DNA from: Trichostrongylus colubriformis
Lineage: Eukaryota; Nematoda; Chromadorea; Rhabditida; Trichostrongylidae
Length of the DNA: 64,000 nucleotides
NCBI GenBank assembly: GCA_963978905.1
Contig: OZ022260.1
Location: 10,033,725 to 10,097,724, forward strand
Direction: 5' to 3'
Part shown: positions 56,401 to 64,000 of the stretch, in pieces
Position numbering within the stretch: position 1 is the stretch's first letter
How the letters are laid out: every line of letters starts with the position of its first letter
Translations under genes and position numbers: made by a program
The notes under the pieces: generated by a model
Database searches by the model: none
What the model was told of the DNA's origin: nothing
What the model saw: only the letters and a program-made list of their open reading frames with translations

Positions 56401-56926
56401 CCCGCGGTCGTAATGTAGCGCGCGCCCACGTCACATTGGCCGCTGCTGCACCACATCTCAGTCTGGAGATAATGTATGACAAACTATGGCGTAAATTCAG
56501 TTGGGATTGGTTCCATTACTTCACGGGACGGTTGAGCCGTGTTTATGCGGTGCCGGCGGCAGGGCGTGGCTGCGTGTCTCTGCGTCTCCGCCTATGTCAC
56601 CTTATCTTGTTGCTTGCATCGTCTCTGCAGCTCCCGTGTCACACTGCCTCGCTGCCTGTGAACGCAGCCACGCCCTACCGGCGCAAATTATGAAAGCAGC
56701 CTACGTCTCCTCTTAGCTCTAGCTGTTTCGCTTGTTTTGAAATATTCTGTTACTTCAGATATTTTTTCAGGTCTCAGTTCGTGACGTAAACCTGCAGCTG
56801 AAGAACTCCGCTTTTATCGTCAGATATGTGGTGGGATTCTGTTGCAGCGCTATCATCGTTGCGATACTTCAAGTAGTATTTGTGCGACGGTTGTTTCACA
56901 TTAATCCATCACGTATACGGATTTAG
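50444..56926 (+). CDS. p24/TMED family protein, paralogue C (5 exons)
   Basis: Third p24 paralogue, 211 aa. Exons: 50444-50620, 55429-55543, 56017-56138, 56205-56270, 56771-56926; phases 0,1,0,0. The signal peptide is about residues 1-18. The GOLD signature is TCVFQAL with Cys43, and the second cysteine is Cys103 (DYEFC). The glycosylation site (HNTTES) sits at the same place as in A. Exon 2 opens PATNTHVSVQ, aligned without gaps to PSISVKLSVR of A. Exon 3 has VLYHMYAY against VLFHLYAF of A. Exon 4 ends KFSNQ against KFYNQ. Exon 5 begins VSVRDV, crosses the membrane at about residues 175-198, and ends in the tail RRLFHINPSRIRI. Intron 1 is 4.8 kb and contains several MITEs; intron 3 is 66 bp. 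The gene converges on the SLC30A5-like gene, with about 2.2 kb between stop codons. Confidence 0.85.
51424..51884. mobile_element. MITE with TTAAAGGCACACCACGCGA ends, in intron 1 of p24-C
   Basis: Left end TTAAAGGCACACCACGCGA, right end TCGCGTGGTGTGCCTTTAA, a perfect 19-base inverted pair. The middle is unique in this window. Confidence 0.8.
52225..52500. repeat. GC-rich dispersed repeat (GGCAGTGTGGCATGGGTGG family), copy 6, in intron 1 of p24-C
   Basis: GTGGGCAAATATTCCAGCGA at the left pairs with GCTGGAATATTTGCCCACAC at the right; the core is as in the family. Confidence 0.7.
52921..53484. mobile_element. MITE, TTTAAAGGCAGCATTAGGGG family, copy 4, in intron 1 of p24-C
   Basis: TTTAAAGGCAGCATTAGGGG at the left and CCCCTAATGCTGTCTTTAAA at the right. 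The interior is nearly collinear with copy 3. Confidence 0.85.
53700..54420. repeat. Diverged copy of the 39040-39870 repeat, in intron 1 of p24-C
   Basis: AAACTGTTTTCCCAGTAACC, GGTCGTAACTTCCTTCAAAC and CATATCTCCAGATTGAAAG parallel the first copy in the same order. It ends near a poly-G tract, as the first ends near a poly-C tract. Confidence 0.55.
54851..55352 (-). mobile_element. Tc1-type MITE, copy 2 (inverted), in intron 1 of p24-C
   Basis: Termini CAGTAGCGCTCAAAAGTC and its complement, flanked by TA on both sides. The interior is homologous throughout to 578-1045 read on the other strand. Confidence 0.85.
56525..56705. repeat. GC-rich dispersed repeat (GTGCCGGCGGCAGG family), copy 4, in intron 4 of p24-C
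   Basis: GCGGTGCCGGCGGCAGGGCG, GGCTGCGTGTCTCTGCGTCT and an end TATGAAAGCAGCC. This is why a 207-codon open frame runs through here without being a gene. Confidence 0.6.
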
Positions 56927-57984
56927 TGACGGTTTCCACGACAACAAATCATTGCTCAAAGTCGATCAATTTATCAGAAAAAGAAAAACCATATGGGAAT
57001 ACCAATAATAGGAGGGATGGTATTCGTATGGATGAATTAATCCGGAAATTTGGACCGGTTTGCATGCTTGTACCTAACAAAAGAAATCAACAAAAACTAA
57101 TTCCTTCTGATCCGATTTTGTTTAACCCGTTTCTCCAAAAAAAAGCTGTTCAAATCCAACCATTCTTCCAATTCTTACAGCGGTATCAGTGGATCTTCGA
57201 AAGCAATCTATGTTTTCTATTTGTCGTGGAAGCCGTCTCAAGATCCATTAACACTTAAGATTTTTTCGCATTGCAAATCGGAGTCGCAGAGGTGCGACGT
57301 TCATTTTTTTTTCGCTCATTTATATGACTTTACCTCAGATGCAATATGCCGATTTCTCACCAAAATCAGTGTTCTTTCAGTGATAAATTGTTGTTCTTCC
57401 TTGTTTCTTCAAGATTTTTGATGTTCAACTTGTTTTTGGAGTTTCCTTTAAAATTCCAATTATATCCCAGTATCCCTTTTCTGTGTATTACTGGCTCACG
57501 CGTATAAAATACTAGTGTACAGCATTTTTACATATGAAGTTCATCTCTCGGGGAGCAATGGAGCCTCATCCAGACCGTGTTCATACTCAAGGACCGATCG
57601 GACGGTAGCAATCGACGCAACGCACCTAGCTTCCCGCGCGTCTTTTTCTTCTCTGCGTTTCATCTGCATATTCAGACACTAGATGGATTAGAAAGGCGCG
57701 TCGAACCTTTCCTCCATGCTCAAGCCATATGTTATCTCTTCGCTTACAGTTATTTCCCTACATCGCTACGCTTACCGTTATTTCCCTACATCGCTTCCCT
57801 ACATGACAATTATCATCATGAGAAAACACCTCCACGTTAATTTCACGCGCATTTGAAGCAAATTGCGGCCATTGGAGTTGAGCCGCGGTCTTACTTTACG
57901 TGTCTGCGTCAATTGACGCCGGTGCCGCCGTCAATTGACGCGAAACACGTTAACTATGACCGCGGCCCTAGAGGGGAGAGCCAC

Positions 57985-58290
57985 TCGACAAAAGCATAGG
58001 CTGCGCTGACTGTTTCCTCGTAGGCGCTACATTATTTTATGCTTAGTTACATCTCAGTTAACTAAAAAATGAATAGATTATTCTTTCGAGTATATTACTT
58101 GAAACGGCCTCAAGTTGACTGCAAACAATTATGCGAGCATTTGCCTAAGCTTTGGGGTAATTTTAGGATAGGTTAGAAAAAACGCAGGATAAAACAAATA
58201 TGAATCCCGTTCATCAGAATCCTGACTTTGTAACATTCGAGACCGATTCGACTGGAACCATAGCTCTCCATGCTCTGACCATAGCGTTAA
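57985..58290. repeat. AT-rich dispersed repeat (GCCTAGATACAGCTAACTAA family), copy 3
   Basis: CGACAAAAGCATAGG at the left, ATTATTTTATGCTTAGTTAC inside, GCTCTGACCATAGCG at the right. Confidence 0.65.
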
Positions 58291-58808
58291 AGATGTAGGA
58301 GCTCAGTGAACTGGCATCCCTACCTTGAGTAGAGCCGCAAATTCAAATCGAGAAATACTAGGTCCGAGGGCACGCCCACAAACACGAGAGCCTGCCACAT
58401 GAAAAAAGTGGCCATCATCCAGTCCTCCGCACGGACAACGAAAACAGTGTCCCATCAATACAGTCGCTAAGGGGCGGGCAGGCACACGACCAGCACTGTG
58501 AGGGTATCAATCGCGAAATGGGCCTGGCAGTAGTAGACCAATCCATCGTATCAATAACTATCGCCACGACAATTGCAATCGGTTGCCGAGTATGAACTCA
58601 GCCTTACAAAATGTTTATTGGCGAAAAATGAACTCAGGCAAAATTTGCCTGTTGTGTCACTGAAGCTCGAGAGAGGGCAACACTTTGAAAGAATAAGTAC
58701 AGACAATGAATAATAGTGCGACTACCAGAGAGATGCTTGGTAACCTGCTACTCGACATCACGCTTGACTCTGCTTTCAATACTTGGATTGATATCACGAC
58801 CAATTCGC

Positions 58809-58814
58809 TTTATT
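58809..58814 (-). terminator. Possible poly(A) signal of the SLC30A5-like gene
   Basis: TTTATT on the + strand reads AATAAA on the minus strand, about 330 bases after the stop codon at 59146. Confidence 0.3.
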
Positions 58815-59145
58815 AGCTGCCTTTTCTTCATACAGATACCGCATAGCACATGAAAAACCCACAATAGAATGATCACAGTAACAATCAACAACAATAATAA
58901 ATTAACGTTCACAAGAAAGATATGAGAGGGAGTAACGGTAGCTGATGAAAAATGAGGAAAATTAGGACCCAGTCACCATGACAAACATCGTGTACCATTA
59001 TGAAGACGAACACAATAAATACATTCACATACGACTTTACTAAAGTTCGAAACTATAATCATTTTTGTAATTTTCTACTTCATCTTTTCAGAGAATCACA
59101 ATTTTTGAGACGAAGGCACTCACTCACGGTCCTTATAACAAAAAT

Positions 59146-64000
<4,855 letters not shown>

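Larger units (their letters stand above)
56927..59145. other. Intergenic region between the convergent p24-C and SLC30A5-like genes
   Basis: Contains the presumed 3' UTRs, a palindromic GC-rich repeat end at 57885-57970 (CGTCAATTGACGCCGGTGCC), and an AT-rich dispersed repeat. No supported gene. Confidence 0.6.

Noticed and set aside
56070..56693. 207-codon + strand open frame
   Set aside because: Its first part is real exon 3 of p24-C; the rest runs through introns, exon 4 and a GC-rich dispersed repeat.

Overview
The window looks like nuclear DNA of a nematode, most likely a repeat-rich clade V (strongylid, hookworm-like) species. This rests on genes split into many small exons, tiny introns (52, 65, 66, 79 bp) beside multi-kilobase ones, TTTCAG/TTTTAG-type acceptors, splice acceptors placed directly on start codons, and very dense small inverted-repeat transposons, mariner relatives and a degenerate non-LTR retrotransposon. 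The species call is inference. No bacterial-type genes, CRISPR array or rRNA were seen, and no tRNA was recognised by eye.

I could build five protein-coding loci by joining exons whose splice phases agree. Three on the + strand are diverged paralogues of the p24/TMED family (GOLD-domain cargo receptors of the early secretory pathway): p24-A (7581-12909), p24-B (33431-41430) and p24-C (50444-56926). All have five exons, the same intron phases (0,1,0,0), exon 4 of exactly 66 bp, exon 5 of exactly 156 bp, and an acceptor AG directly before the ATG. Between A and B lies a gene I do not recognise (17627-29163, +): an acidic Ser/Thr-rich exon that can be joined in frame to a compact four-transmembrane-segment protein. 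On the minus strand, 59146-64000 holds 17 exons of a zinc transporter of the SLC30A5 (ZnT5) type. It is complete at the C-terminus and cut by the window edge at the N-terminus, and it converges on p24-C.

The rest is introns and intergenic DNA packed with repeats: 1-7580 (MITEs, a 146-bp tandem repeat), 12910-17626 (GC-rich dispersed repeats), 18405-23172 (two foldback mariner-derived palindromes), 23290-29122 (MITEs and an internally deleted mariner inside introns), 29164-33430, 33608-41129 (retrotransposon 3' fragment, tandem duplications), 41431-50443 (an unusual 0.85-kb TTTGCG-rich minisatellite), and 56927-59145.

Functionally, p24 proteins work between ER and Golgi and ZnT5 loads zinc into the early secretory pathway, so four of five loci are secretory-membrane genes. 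That is an observation about content; the sequence does not prove co-regulation. All gene models are unaided readings of genomic DNA; transcript data would settle them.
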